Source: CBDCUC01 sp965222485 (GTDB lineage Bacteria > Pseudomonadota > Alphaproteobacteria > Rhizobiales > Hyphomicrobiaceae). Taken from it: DNA of 64,000 nucleotides. Shown here piece by piece: positions 26,210 to 35,181 of the stretch (position 1 is the stretch's first letter; each line of letters starts with the position of its first letter). The stretch lies in contig CBDCUC010000040.1 in the NCBI GenBank assembly GCA_965222485.1, positions 1,988,663-2,052,662 on the forward strand, in the 5' to 3' direction. Below the pieces are notes generated by a model that was not told the DNA's origin, searched no databases, and was given only the letters and a program-made list of their open reading frames with translations. The translations under genes and the position numbers were made by a program.

Positions 26210-27736
26210 GTGAAGCCCGCGCTGACTATCGACGAGCTATTGATGCGGGGCGGGGATAAGGATCCTTCGATAGGCGCGCCGGGACGACAATCCCTCACCT
26301 ATTCCCAGTTGCGGCGATTGCGCGACGACGTGCGCACCCGGCTCACCGGTCTCGGCGTGGCTCGCGAGGACAGAGTGGCGATTGTCCTGCGTAATGGACC
26401 GGAAATGGCGGTGGCCTTTCTGACACTGGCCGCATCCGCATCGACGGCGCCGCTTAACCCCGCGTACACGCGCGACGAGTTCAAATTCTATTTGTCTGAT
26501 CTTGGTGCCAAGCTGCTTGTTGTTGAACGCGGCAGTGATAGCGCCGCGCGCGAAGTTGCAAAGTCACTCGGTGTGACGATTGTCGAGCTTGCCGCAGAGG
26601 AGCACGCACCGGCAGGGACATTCAGGCTTGCCGATGAGGAGCAGTTTGATTCCGGCCCCAGGGAGGCGGAGGGCCCAGGCCCGCACAACGAAGCGCTTGT
26701 CCTGCATACGTCTGGTACGACGGCGCGTCCCAAGATCGTCCCGCTCACGCAACGGAATCTGACAGCGTCGGCTGCGAACATCGGAGCGACACTGCGTCTC
26801 ACATCAAATGATGTCGGGCTCAACATCATGCCGCTATTTCATGTGCATGGACTTGTCGCTGGACTACTGGCGCCGCTACTTGCAGGCGGCACAGTCATCT
26901 GTACGCCGGGCTTTTCAGCGCTAAAGTTTTTTTCTTGGCTCAATGATGCGAAGCCAACCTGGTACACCGGTGTTCCGACAATGCACCAAACCATCCTAGC
27001 GCGCTCGAAACGCCATCAGGATATTATTGATGGTTCCCGTCTGCGCTTCATTCGCTCGTCATCGTCATCGCTGCCAGAAGTTGTCATGGGGGAATTGGAA
27101 AACCGGTTTGGGGTTCCGGTCATCGAAGCCTACGGCATGACGGAGGCGGCGCACCAAATGGCGTCGAACGCGTTACCACCGGGAAAACGCAGCTCAGGCA
27201 GTGTCGGCGTTGCGGCAGGGCCTGACGTTGCCGTGATGGATGAGACGGGAGAATTGCTCGCGCGTGGTCGGTCCGGCGAACTTGTCATCAGGGGCGAGAA
27301 TGTCTTCGGTGGCTATGCCGGTAATCCTGAGGCCAATGTGCGTGCCTTTCACGATGGTTGGTTTCGGACCGGAGACTTAGGCACAATTGACGAGGACGGC
27401 GCCATTCGTCTAACCGGGCGCTTAAAGGAGATTATCAACCGAGGCGGTGAAAAGATTGCACCGCGTGAAGTCGATGAAGTGATTCAAGCGCATCCCGCTG
27501 TTGCGCACGCAGTTACATTTGCGTTGTCACATGACAAGCTCGGTGAAGATGTTGCAGCAGCAGTTGTGCTCAAGGAAGGAGCCTCGGCGACAGAGCAGGA
27601 ATTACGTACTCATGCATCGCAGACGCTCTCGGATTTCAAGGTACCACGCAAGATTCTCATTTGTGATGAAATCCCGACTGGGCCAACGGGAAAGGTGCAG
27701 CGTATCGGATTGGCGCGCAGGCTGGGGCTCACATGA
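26210..27736 (+). CDS. AMP-forming acyl-CoA synthetase/ligase
   Basis: The 508-residue ANL-superfamily enzyme activates a carboxylic acid to an acyl-AMP and then to the CoA thioester. The P-loop LHTSGTTARPKIVPLTQRNL, the YGMTEAAHQMA motif, GWFRTGDLGTIDEDG, LTGRLKEIINRGGEKIAP and the C-terminal lysine in PTGPTGKVQR are all intact. It resembles oxalyl-CoA synthetase/Pcs60-like enzymes, but the substrate cannot be fixed from sequence. I choose the GTG at 26210 with AGAGGA about 7 bp upstream; a TTG at 26156 would overlap the kinase gene. The ketopantoate-reductase-like gene follows 16 bp later. Confidence 0.9.
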   Translation: MKPALTIDELLMRGGDKDPSIGAPGRQSLTYSQLRRLRDDVRTRLTGLGVAREDRVAIVLRNGPEMAVAFLTLAASASTAPLNPAYTRDEFKFYLSDLGAKLLVVERGSDSAAREVAKSLGVTIVELAAEEHAPAGTFRLADEEQFDSGPREAEGPGPHNEALVLHTSGTTARPKIVPLTQRNLTASAANIGATLRLTSNDVGLNIMPLFHVHGLVAGLLAPLLAGGTVICTPGFSALKFFSWLNDAKPTWYTGVPTMHQTILARSKRHQDIIDGSRLRFIRSSSSSLPEVVMGELENRFGVPVIEAYGMTEAAHQMASNALPPGKRSSGSVGVAAGPDVAVMDETGELLARGRSGELVIRGENVFGGYAGNPEANVRAFHDGWFRTGDLGTIDEDGAIRLTGRLKEIINRGGEKIAPREVDEVIQAHPAVAHAVTFALSHDKLGEDVAAAVVLKEGASATEQELRTHASQTLSDFKVPRKILICDEIPTGPTGKVQRIGLARRLGLT

Positions 27737-27752
27737 TGAGCAATGAGCGCTT

Positions 27753-28742
27753 ATGACTAGAAAGGTTTGTGTTTTCGGTGCGGGTTCGACCGGCGGCTAT
27801 CTGGCGGCGATGCTCGCGGATGCGAATGCCGCGGATGTCTCACTGGCTGCACGCGGGGAGCACCTTGCGGCGATCAAGGCAGAGGGGTTACGCGTCAAAG
27901 AGGGCGATCGAACCATATCGGCCCGGCTACCAGCCAGCGACGACGCTGCGGACCTCGGACAGCAGGATTTCGTTATTGTTTCCGTCAAGGCGCACGCGAT
28001 TGCGCCAGCGGTGAACAGCATCAAACCACTGTTGGGACCTGAGACTGCTGTCGTGTTTGCCGTGAACGGCATTCCTTGGTGGTACTTTTTTGGGGTCGAG
28101 GGACCGCTACACGGGCGTCAGCTCAACTCGATCGATCCAGGCGGGCGAATATGGGCCGGGATCGGCCCGGAGCGTGCGATTGGTTGTGTCGTCTATCCTG
28201 CAAGCGAGGTGGTTGCGCCGGGTATTGTGCAGCATATCGAAGGGGACAGGTTGGCGTTAGGTGAACCGTCCGGAGACAAGACTGAGCGCATCCGGGAGTT
28301 AAGCGGGATTTTTACTAAGGCGGGCCTGAAGGCTCCTGTGCGCAAGCGCATTCGCGATGAGATTTGGGTCAAGCTGTGGGGCAATTGTTCGTTCAATCCG
28401 CTCAGTGTGTTGACGCATGCAACTCTGGAGGACATGTGCCGAGACACTGGTGTGCGTCAAATTGCCAGAGCAGCCATGGTAGAGGCGCAGGCGGTTGGTG
28501 AGGCGTTGGGTGTTCATTTTCCAATAGATGTAGATGCGCGCATTGCCGGGGCTGAAGCGGTTGGGGCCCACAAAACCTCAATGCTGCAGGACCTGGAGCG
28601 TGGCCGGCCCCTGGAGCTGGATGCTGTTCTGACCGCCGTTTTGGAGATGGCGCGGCTCGTAGGTGTGGCGACGCCGACACTACAGATGCTTCATTCTCTT
28701 GTCGTATTGCGTGCAAGGTCCGCAGGCCTGTACAATTGTTAA
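27753..28742 (+). CDS. 2-dehydropantoate 2-reductase-family protein (ApbA/PanE)
   Basis: The 329-residue protein has an N-terminal Rossmann motif VCVFGAGSTGGYLAAML, the PanE sequence VKAHAIAPAVNSIKPLL, FAVNGIPWWYF, and the C-terminal domain with IWVKLWGNCSFNPLSVLTHA and KTSMLQDLERGRPLELDAVL. These are the ketopantoate reductase landmarks including the K-x-x-x-N and S-M-x-x-D regions. The family reduces 2-oxo acids with NADPH; many rhizobial copies are not the true PanE of CoA synthesis. It sits directly after the acyl-CoA synthetase gene, so a joint catabolic pathway is possible but unproven. Confidence 0.85.
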   Translation: MTRKVCVFGAGSTGGYLAAMLADANAADVSLAARGEHLAAIKAEGLRVKEGDRTISARLPASDDAADLGQQDFVIVSVKAHAIAPAVNSIKPLLGPETAVVFAVNGIPWWYFFGVEGPLHGRQLNSIDPGGRIWAGIGPERAIGCVVYPASEVVAPGIVQHIEGDRLALGEPSGDKTERIRELSGIFTKAGLKAPVRKRIRDEIWVKLWGNCSFNPLSVLTHATLEDMCRDTGVRQIARAAMVEAQAVGEALGVHFPIDVDARIAGAEAVGAHKTSMLQDLERGRPLELDAVLTAVLEMARLVGVATPTLQMLHSLVVLRARSAGLYNC

Positions 28743-28943
28743 CTGGGTATTTCGACAATCTAGGCGTTGAAAACTATTGCTGATTCGGTCGTGGGCTATG
28801 CCGCTTGCTGATGGGGGCATGGCAGGCGCTATGGCCTTGGCATGAAAAAGGTTTTCGGATAACCGCGAATCAGTTTGTGTAAGACGGGTGCGCCTTCTGG
28901 CGGGTGGCTGGATTCGGGCGCGGCATACTGAAGGGAAGAGGGT

Positions 28944-30299
28944 ATGAATTGCAGTGTCATTAGCCGTGTTGGCGGGCCAGTGGCGGTTGCCTTGTCGCTT
29001 GCGCTGTCAGGCTGGTCTGCCGGCGTAAGTGCCGCTGATCTCGGCGGCGACTGCTGTGCCGATCTGGAAGAGCGCATAGCAGAGCTTGAAGCGACAACTG
29101 CGCGCAAAGGCAACCGGAAGGTCAGCCTTACGATATCTGGACATGTGCATCAGGCCATCATGTTCTGGGATGACGGCGACGAATCCAATGCCTACGTCGT
29201 CACCAACGATACGTCGCGCACGCGGCTCCGATTCCGTGGCTCGGCGAAAATAAATAACGATTGGTCGGCTGGATATAGGTTGGAGCTTGGTTTCAGGACC
29301 GCACGTTCTGATCGGGTGGATCAGTTTTCGGATGACGGGTCTGCGATCGATCTGCGCTACAGTTCATGGTTCCTGAAGAGCGCGACGTTTGGCGCCGTTC
29401 ACGTCGGCGAGACAGAATCTGCATCGCAGGGCGTTACGGAAATTCATATTGCTGGCAGCAAATATGCCGCCAAGAATGCGGACCCAGAAGACTACATGGC
29501 TGGTTTCCAGCTTCGCGCCAAAGGTAGCCAGGGTGCTGGCGGACTAAGCGCGTTGGAATGGCGTCGTATTCTCAAGGACAATGGTGTGCAGCCTGGCGAA
29601 GGTGCGCGCGGAAACCACATCTATTATGTTTCACCGACATTTGCCGGTTTTAATCTCACGTCAGCTTGGGGTGAAGACGACAATTGGGATGTCGCATTGC
29701 GTTATGCTGGCGTTTTGGGTGACTTCAAGGTCGCCGGTGGCATAGCTTACGGTGAAGCAACCGAGGCAAATGCCGCTATCTGCACCATCATATTTGATGA
29801 TGGCAATCAGAAGTGCACGCAGGTTGGCGGGTCAATCAGTGCGATGCACCAACCAACCGGTTTGTTCGTAAGCTTTGCTGCTGGCGAATATACGGATGAG
29901 AATGCCAATAACTCCGTGGCATTTGCCGGTACGCGGGTTGACGACGATCACTCGTTTTACTCGTTCATGGCCGGTATCGAACAGCGGCTGCTGCCGCTTG
30001 GCAAAACGACGTTGTGGGGTGAATACTTCGACTACGAAGGCGGCGCGAACGACCGAACAGTGGCTGTCGGAGATGCGCTCAATCCGTTTGCCGGTCAGGC
30101 GCGCATCTGGAACAGTGGTGTAGAGGTCTACGGCATCGGACTGTCGCAGAGTATTGATGCCGCCGCGATGGCTGTCTACGTGTCATACCGGCATACGGAA
30201 GGCGATCTGACGCTGCGCGACGATGCGACCGGCAATCTTGCCGACGTGGCGCTGGAAGACCTTGATGTCGTGATGACGGGCGCGCAGATTAAGTTTTAG
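28944..30299 (+). CDS. Outer-membrane porin (rhizobial/hyphomicrobial type)
   Basis: The 451-residue product begins with a signal peptide (cleavage likely after GVSAADLGGD, near residue 30), then CCADLEERIAELEATTARKG, a short helical/coiled segment typical of Hyphomicrobiales porins, and KVSLTISGHVHQAIMFWDDG, the first strand of the barrel. It ends in phenylalanine (MTGAQIKF), the usual recognition residue for the BAM machinery. The remaining sequence alternates hydrophobic and polar residues as in a 16-strand porin. A GGAAGAGGGT Shine-Dalgarno precedes the ATG. It forms a diffusion channel in the outer membrane; specificity is unknown. Confidence 0.9.
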   Translation: MNCSVISRVGGPVAVALSLALSGWSAGVSAADLGGDCCADLEERIAELEATTARKGNRKVSLTISGHVHQAIMFWDDGDESNAYVVTNDTSRTRLRFRGSAKINNDWSAGYRLELGFRTARSDRVDQFSDDGSAIDLRYSSWFLKSATFGAVHVGETESASQGVTEIHIAGSKYAAKNADPEDYMAGFQLRAKGSQGAGGLSALEWRRILKDNGVQPGEGARGNHIYYVSPTFAGFNLTSAWGEDDNWDVALRYAGVLGDFKVAGGIAYGEATEANAAICTIIFDDGNQKCTQVGGSISAMHQPTGLFVSFAAGEYTDENANNSVAFAGTRVDDDHSFYSFMAGIEQRLLPLGKTTLWGEYFDYEGGANDRTVAVGDALNPFAGQARIWNSGVEVYGIGLSQSIDAAAMAVYVSYRHTEGDLTLRDDATGNLADVALEDLDVVMTGAQIKF

Positions 30300-30340
30300 A
30301 AGCCACAGGACATTTGTACTTAGTGTGGTTGCCGCTGGGT

Positions 30341-32188
30341 CTATTCGCCTGGCGGAACAATGGTTGTTGCGTGCTTAATGATCGCGTCTGCATCAGTGTC
30401 AAACGACTCGAAGTTGAGGGTTAGCTTCTGAATGTTGGCAATTGACGCGATGGAAACTGGTAGACTTGTGAATGTGAACTTCTCCGGGCAATCAATAAGC
30501 ACGGTGAGTATTTTCTTCCCCATTTGAAGCGCCAGACTGATTTCGTTGACAACCCAGTCGTCGTCTTCTGCAGACCGTTCGTCCAGCTTTTTTTGCCAAT
30601 TCGGTCCAATCATCACCAGCATCAATTCGCATTTCTCGATACTACTTCGAAGTTCGTCAGGAAATGGCTTTCCCGGCTCGATTGACTTTGTGTCCATGAA
30701 GACAGTGCCGGAGCCGTACTCACCAATTATTCGGTCGTAAAGGCGTGCGGTTGGCCATCGGCTGTCGTCGCGCCGGTAGCTGACGAATATGTTGGGGGCT
30801 GAGGTGGCGTTCTCGACAGCGGCTGGTTGTGAGAATTGATCGGGCTTTTTAGTGGCGTTCGATCCTATCTGGAAAATGGTACCAGTAGAAAGTTGCCAAG
30901 TATCGTCGAAGTGTGTGCCGAGCCGCTCAAACAGTAGGCTGTACTGTGGCGCCATTATTATCGGGCCAACCAGCTGTGCATGCAGATACAGAGAGACGAA
31001 CGCTATATCATCCACGAACGCTATGCGTCCTGGCATGTAGTATGGCGTCTTTCTAACAGTAATCGAACCGTTTAAGTTTCGAATGGTGGGGGCAAAATTG
31101 AGGCTAATCGTGCCCTCAATTTCATCGATATAGTTTGGATGACGTGCTGGCCTATTCAGGATACGTGAGCCGAGTAGAAGGTACTCGCAGGAAAGTTCGG
31201 TGAAGTCCTTATAGTTGAGCTCGTGGTTGTATTTTCCGTGGGCTTCAATAAAGCGATGAAGTCGTTTGACCTCACTTTGGAGTTCTTTTGTTTCGGGGCT
31301 TTCGTCATGCGCCGGTAAAACTGATGACTGATGATCCCAGACGAGAATCTCAATTTCGAACTCTTCTGCGAGCGAAGGTTGAAGTGTTGCAAGGAAGCGC
31401 TCGAGCGTAGCCCCTCCGTTAAAATATGAGCAGCGCACGTGTCGAACCTTTCTTCGACTGCTCGTGATGTCGGATTTGATGAAATCGAACATCTCTTCAG
31501 TATTGGCTAGCGCTTGTAGATGCGACGCCTGAGGTCTAATTGGGCGCGAGATCGGTGAGCTGTTTTTGGCAGCCTTCGCGCATTCGCCGCTCCATTCGTC
31601 TTGGCTACGCCCCAGCCAGAAAAATTCCTGCCGTTGCTGATTTCCTGACAATCTGGCGCCGGGTATGCGTTGGAAGGCCAAGCCACTTGTGCCGGGCTCC
31701 GCGCTGTCCCGACCGTAGCTTTTCCGGGCTTCTGCGCTCATAAAGACATGGTTGGGCGGGACAAGTTCTTCTATGCGCTGCGCACGCAGAATCGCGGGGC
31801 CGTACAGCATGTTCCGGCCGCGCCAATGCTTTCGGTCAACATACAGCTCACCGAAGTGAAGGCAGACTGCTATGCGCAGCCTGTCAGTCTCAGGCGTGTT
31901 TCTGCCAGCGCCCTTTCCGCTATTCCATCCCTGATTTGCAAAATAATCTCGCAGATCCAGTGCAAAAGTGGCTGCACTTTCAAATCGCGAGAAAATGCAC
32001 ATCACTGACGTGCCGATTAGCTGCATGTCGAGCCGTCGGTGCTTTGCGGCCAACTTAATCAAGTCGGGGGCGATGAGTCTTGTTAATCGCGGAACCTCTT
32101 CGGTCGACAAGGTGCCATCGACCGCTATCCTTCCCATGACTACGTAGCCGGTCATTGATGCTTGTTTTGAAAAGGTTCTCCTTAACAT
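30341..32188 (-). CDS. Degenerate cyclase-homology domain / TIR-domain fusion protein
   Basis: The 615-residue product (from the ATG at 32188, weak GGAAAA upstream) has three parts. Residues about 14-159 resemble a class III nucleotide cyclase domain (RIAVCLHFGELYVDRKHWRG, then NMLYGPAILRAQRIEELVPP), but both metal-binding aspartates appear lost: the usual GD is GT in LIGTSVMCIFS and the first-strand Asp is absent in YVVMGRIAVDG. Residues about 235-425 form a middle domain I do not recognise (CSYFNGGATLERFL, EIEILVWDHQSS). Residues about 466-568 are a TIR domain (NIFVSYRRDDSRWPTARLYD, VFMDTKSIEPG) with WVVNEISLALQMGKKILTVL, where the Glu (about 549) sits at the place of the catalytic NADase glutamate of SARM1-type TIRs. 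Function is inferred: nucleotide- or stress-triggered NAD cleavage, possibly phage defence. Confidence 0.75.
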   Translation of the reverse strand: MLRRTFSKQASMTGYVVMGRIAVDGTLSTEEVPRLTRLIAPDLIKLAAKHRRLDMQLIGTSVMCIFSRFESAATFALDLRDYFANQGWNSGKGAGRNTPETDRLRIAVCLHFGELYVDRKHWRGRNMLYGPAILRAQRIEELVPPNHVFMSAEARKSYGRDSAEPGTSGLAFQRIPGARLSGNQQRQEFFWLGRSQDEWSGECAKAAKNSSPISRPIRPQASHLQALANTEEMFDFIKSDITSSRRKVRHVRCSYFNGGATLERFLATLQPSLAEEFEIEILVWDHQSSVLPAHDESPETKELQSEVKRLHRFIEAHGKYNHELNYKDFTELSCEYLLLGSRILNRPARHPNYIDEIEGTISLNFAPTIRNLNGSITVRKTPYYMPGRIAFVDDIAFVSLYLHAQLVGPIIMAPQYSLLFERLGTHFDDTWQLSTGTIFQIGSNATKKPDQFSQPAAVENATSAPNIFVSYRRDDSRWPTARLYDRIIGEYGSGTVFMDTKSIEPGKPFPDELRSSIEKCELMLVMIGPNWQKKLDERSAEDDDWVVNEISLALQMGKKILTVLIDCPEKFTFTSLPVSIASIANIQKLTLNFESFDTDADAIIKHATTIVPPGE

Positions 32189-32205
32189 AGATATTTTCCA
32201 ATTGT

Positions 32206-32943
32206 TTAGGCCGCGCGTGCCCATAGAGCGAGGCAAACACCCAGAATGCCGACAGTATATGAAATGCGTAGCACGGTTCGTTGTACAGTTGGGGCAGTCG
32301 CTGTGAAGCGCGCGAGTATGATGCCGCCTACAAATCCGCCAATGAGGCTACCGAGCGACCAAGGCAAGAATAGACGCGCGACGAGATTTCCAACCCAGAA
32401 GTGTGCGAGGATCGCTGAGGCGGTTATCAGAAGTTCAATGAAGCGCGCCTGGATCTTGACAGCGGCGATGCTCTCGTTCTCAGGGTGGTGAAGGCGCAAA
32501 AGTGCGACAATGAGCAAAGCAAGCCCAGCCCCGAATACACCGCCATACAGTCCTGCAAGAAAGGCCAACAGATAATATGGACCGCTGTTTGCATAGAGTT
32601 GAAGTCTTGGGGTCGCCTCGCAGGCAATGATTGCGCCAACCATCGCGGCGATCATCCAGTACTGATTGAGATCTGAGATAAGCCAGGCTCCGCATGCAGC
32701 CCCTGCTGCAAAGGGGATGGCCAAAATTAGTGCGCTGTACGGCTTGATGTGAGGCCATGTGGTCCAGCTCGACGTTAGACCGCGTGCTATAGACCCAATC
32801 TTAATATTGCCGATGATCTGTCCGAGAGACGCCTCGGGAAACATGAGCTGGAACAAGGGGGCGGCTAGGAACATCGCTCCGCCAAGGACAACACCGTAAA
32901 TTCCGAGGAGAATGCCGCCCAGGAACAATGCGGTTTCAAGCAT
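32206..32943 (-). CDS. TauE/SafE (TSUP) family permease
   Basis: The 245-residue integral membrane protein has about eight hydrophobic helices. MLETALFLGGILLGIYGVVL with GGAMFLAAPLF is the usual first half-repeat of sulfite-exporter TauE/SafE proteins; LAGLYGGVFGAGLALLIVAL is the second. The family moves sulfur-containing or organic anions across the inner membrane; the substrate here is unknown. It lies 17 bp upstream of the TIR-fusion start on the same strand, so they may be co-transcribed, although a functional link is not evident. Confidence 0.88.
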   Translation of the reverse strand: MLETALFLGGILLGIYGVVLGGAMFLAAPLFQLMFPEASLGQIIGNIKIGSIARGLTSSWTTWPHIKPYSALILAIPFAAGAACGAWLISDLNQYWMIAAMVGAIIACEATPRLQLYANSGPYYLLAFLAGLYGGVFGAGLALLIVALLRLHHPENESIAAVKIQARFIELLITASAILAHFWVGNLVARLFLPWSLGSLIGGFVGGIILARFTATAPTVQRTVLRISYTVGILGVCLALWARAA

Positions 32944-33050
32944 GAATTTGGAACCTTTGTTGTCTTGTCATGCGTTGTAGATCTCTGGCTGTGCGTCTAG
33001 CTCAACGTGCTTGTTGGGCTTCATTGACTTACGGTGTGCTCATCGCCGAG

Positions 33051-33749
33051 CTAACACCAACTCGCTTCGTTCTGGAGAGGGTTGCGCAATAATTCTTGCA
33101 CGTTTGCTTCTAAAAGGCGGTAGCCGACGTTACCTGCAAGTCTCTGGCGCCCCTCGTTCATGATGAAGGTTGGGCTGACGTCCACTGCATTCTTTTGGCT
33201 CAGGTTGTAGTCGGCAGCCAATCTTGCAACGGCTTCCGAAGAGCGTATCTTTGCGTCTATAGCGTCGTAGTCAAGCTTGAGCGTGTTTGCAATCTGCCTG
33301 TGTACCTGCCAATCAGAGATGTCCAGCGCGTGTTCGAAAAACGCACGGCGGACTTCCCATGTGGCTCGGAACGCGTTGCCTTTCAGGATGGGCACGTACC
33401 CATCTGTTTTTTTGTTCGCCTCCGCGTCGAGCATCTCAATAGCCTTAAGGAATATGTGAGCGCTGGCGGATGTTCGCGGCTTGGCGTCAAGCCAGAGCTG
33501 CTCATGCAATTTGATATGTGGGAATTTTTTGCCGACGTCTTGAAGGTGGCGATTGAATCCTTCGAAGCCGCCTTTGTCCGCCCAGTTTGTTTCGATCTTC
33601 TCCCACGCATCAGGGAAGACGGAACAGAAGTGCATATCGATCTCAAGTTGATCGCCAAATGTTTGGACCAATTCTTCAAGCCGCCGATGTGCAATGTAGG
33701 CCCAGACGCATAGGACGTCTGAGTAGTAGGATACGCGAACCCGTGGCAC
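33051..33749 (-). CDS. DsbA-family (2-hydroxychromene-2-carboxylate isomerase-like) protein
   Basis: The 232-residue cytoplasmic protein has the DsbA/HCCA-isomerase start RVRVSYYSDVLCVWAYIAHR; only one cysteine (Cys13) is left of a CxxC, as in the kappa-GST/isomerase branch. The helical insert follows and the cis-Pro loop is VDVSPTFIMNEGRQRLAGNV. No signal peptide is present. The branch includes glutathione-dependent isomerases and FrnE-like oxidoreductases; a single active-site cysteine argues against disulfide exchange. It is the first gene of the minus-strand group with the permease, separated from it by about 107 bp. Confidence 0.85.
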   Translation of the reverse strand: MPRVRVSYYSDVLCVWAYIAHRRLEELVQTFGDQLEIDMHFCSVFPDAWEKIETNWADKGGFEGFNRHLQDVGKKFPHIKLHEQLWLDAKPRTSASAHIFLKAIEMLDAEANKKTDGYVPILKGNAFRATWEVRRAFFEHALDISDWQVHRQIANTLKLDYDAIDAKIRSSEAVARLAADYNLSQKNAVDVSPTFIMNEGRQRLAGNVGYRLLEANVQELLRNPLQNEASWC

Positions 33750-33921
33750 GTTTGCCCTCCATAATCGATCAGCGTGTGCTGGTCATTCCGGTCGTCTTAC
33801 AGATGGGGGTTACATTATCATCTGGTTGAGGCGTTGTGTTTGCCCGAAGACATCTGTATCGCGCCGTTGAACCAGGTTCGCTTCGGGTCGTCAGAGTGAG
33901 CCCGCTTTCAAATGAGGGCTG

Positions 33922-33958
33922 CCAAAGCGGCAGGACAAGCTTGTCCTGCCGCCGTTTG
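33922..33958. terminator. Long palindrome between the DsbA-like and membrane-protein genes
   Basis: A perfect 24-bp palindrome (33929-33952, centre AAGCTT) is extended by CCAAA (33922-33926) and the near-complementary TTTGG (33954-33958). It lies just downstream of the minus-strand membrane-protein gene ending at 33991. It can form a very stable hairpin on either strand but has no T-run, so a terminator is likely and a binding site possible. Confidence 0.6.
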
Positions 33959-33990
33959 GGATCAATGGAGATCTCTGTCCAACATGCGCT

Positions 33991-34644
33991 TCACCCCTGG
34001 TGTCGCGCGTGGTGGATCTGCATTAGCGAAATGATGTGTAAGATTATAAAGGCTGGGACGATGAGTGCTGGAATGAGCACAAGCGGCATCTGCCCCATAG
34101 GCGTTGTGGTTATACTGTCCACAAAACCCGGAATCTGATTGCGCGCTGCGATCCCTGCGGAGACAGCGATCGCGAAGTCCAAAAGCCCGACGTAGTGGAA
34201 CGAGCGAAGGCGCGAGTTTGTCAGGAATGACGGATCGGTTCTGATCCGCCAGGCCATGAAGGGTGCGGCGATACCAACGGCGACGTCTCCCAGGCCTGCC
34301 GGCCAGGCAAAAAAACCTGGTAAATGGCCGAAGGCGTAGACTGCAAGGAACAGCCCTCCCAAAATGCGCCAGGCCTGGAATTCGGTCAGCAGTACCGGAT
34401 CTAGATTGAGTGCGAGGTCTCTCATTTTCGAAGACAAGGCCATCGCCAGCCCGAAGGCAGAGACCGGGACCACAATGGCAATCAATGCGCCAATTGCGGG
34501 TTGATCGGCGGGAACGTCAAATGTGCCCAATATTGCAAGAGTGACGATGGTTGTGGCCCAGGCCAGCGCCAAAGCTATGGTCCAATTGTGGGGATGGCTG
34601 CTGGTGGGTTTCGCTGCTCCTGCGAATGCTGTGTTGGTCGACAT
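33991..34644 (-). CDS. Six-helix membrane protein of unknown function
   Basis: The 217-residue product has about six hydrophobic helices (for example WTIALALAWATTIVTLAILG, AIGALIAIVVPVSAFGLAMA, ILGGLFLAVYAFGHLPGFFA, MPLVLIPALIVPAFIILHII). I recognise no named family; similar uncharacterised proteins are common in rhizobia. A clear TATTCTCCTTTTT sequence (AAAAAGGAGAATA on the coding strand) gives a strong Shine-Dalgarno before the ATG at 34644. An operator-like site shared with the MarR gene lies 24-42 bp upstream (34668-34686), so the MarR protein probably controls it. Confidence 0.75.
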   Translation of the reverse strand: MSTNTAFAGAAKPTSSHPHNWTIALALAWATTIVTLAILGTFDVPADQPAIGALIAIVVPVSAFGLAMALSSKMRDLALNLDPVLLTEFQAWRILGGLFLAVYAFGHLPGFFAWPAGLGDVAVGIAAPFMAWRIRTDPSFLTNSRLRSFHYVGLLDFAIAVSAGIAARNQIPGFVDSITTTPMGQMPLVLIPALIVPAFIILHIISLMQIHHARHQG

Positions 34645-34667
34645 CGCTATTCTCCTTTTTCAAATAA

Positions 34668-34686
34668 GTGTAGTTGCACGTAATTA
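34668..34686 (+). promoter_or_regulatory. Putative MarR operator, site A
   Basis: GTGTAGTTGCACGTAATTA matches the two sites upstream of the MarR gene (35182-35200 reversed, 35212-35230) and is an imperfect palindrome, TAGTTGC-ACG-TAATTA. It lies just upstream of the membrane-protein Shine-Dalgarno, where a bound repressor would block transcription. Confidence 0.65.
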
Positions 34687-34717
34687 GGCATGATTGTGCC
34701 TGTGGTCGCAGCACCGA

Positions 34718-35152
34718 TTACACGTCTTCAATGCTGCGGGTAAGTTCGATCAACTGGGCAAGTCGGGTACGGCCGAGTTGTTTTACAATCTGGTTTTGTG
34801 CCGCCTGCCAGTATGGCTCGGCCTCCTTTATTATCCGCTGGCCGGCCGGCGTCAGTGTTATCAGGCGCTCGCGGCGATCGTTGCCAGACGTAACGGTGAC
34901 CCAATCTGCGCGCTCGGCCAGCGTCAGGTTGCGCGTGAGCGTCGTTCGATCCATTCCTAAGCGCTTGGCAAGGTTGGTCATGGCGATGCCGTTCTTGTCA
35001 TCGTTCGCAGATAGCATGGCGAGTAACGTGAATTGGGTCGCTTGCAGGCCCGTTGGCTTCAGGTGCCTGTCGTACGCCTGCGTTATCTTGCGAGCGGCTT
35101 TGCGGATGTTGAAGCACGCACAGTTTGGGTGCTCCAGAGGCTTCACTGTCAT
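34718..35152 (-). CDS. MarR-family transcriptional regulator
   Basis: The 144-residue protein from the ATG at 35152 (MTVKPLEHPNCACFNIRKAA) has a MarR winged-helix domain: KPTGLQATQFTLLAML, then MTNLAKRLGMDRTTLTRNLT (recognition helix), LAERADWVTVTSGNDRRERL and the wing LITLTPAGQRIIKEA. The ORF extends upstream to 35335 but that part would cover the operator sites and is not MarR-like. The N-terminal cysteine pair (CACF) could sense oxidants. Repeated operator-like sites lie directly upstream and before the downstream membrane-protein gene. Confidence 0.9.
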   Translation of the reverse strand: MTVKPLEHPNCACFNIRKAARKITQAYDRHLKPTGLQATQFTLLAMLSANDDKNGIAMTNLAKRLGMDRTTLTRNLTLAERADWVTVTSGNDRRERLITLTPAGQRIIKEAEPYWQAAQNQIVKQLGRTRLAQLIELTRSIEDV

Positions 35153-35181
35153 TGTCGTTGGTCCTAACGTCCGAATTTGCC

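Noticed and set aside
30341..32943. TIR gene plus TauE/SafE permease as a two-gene defence system
   Set aside because: The permease resembles ordinary anion exporters and I know of no such pairing; closeness alone is not enough.
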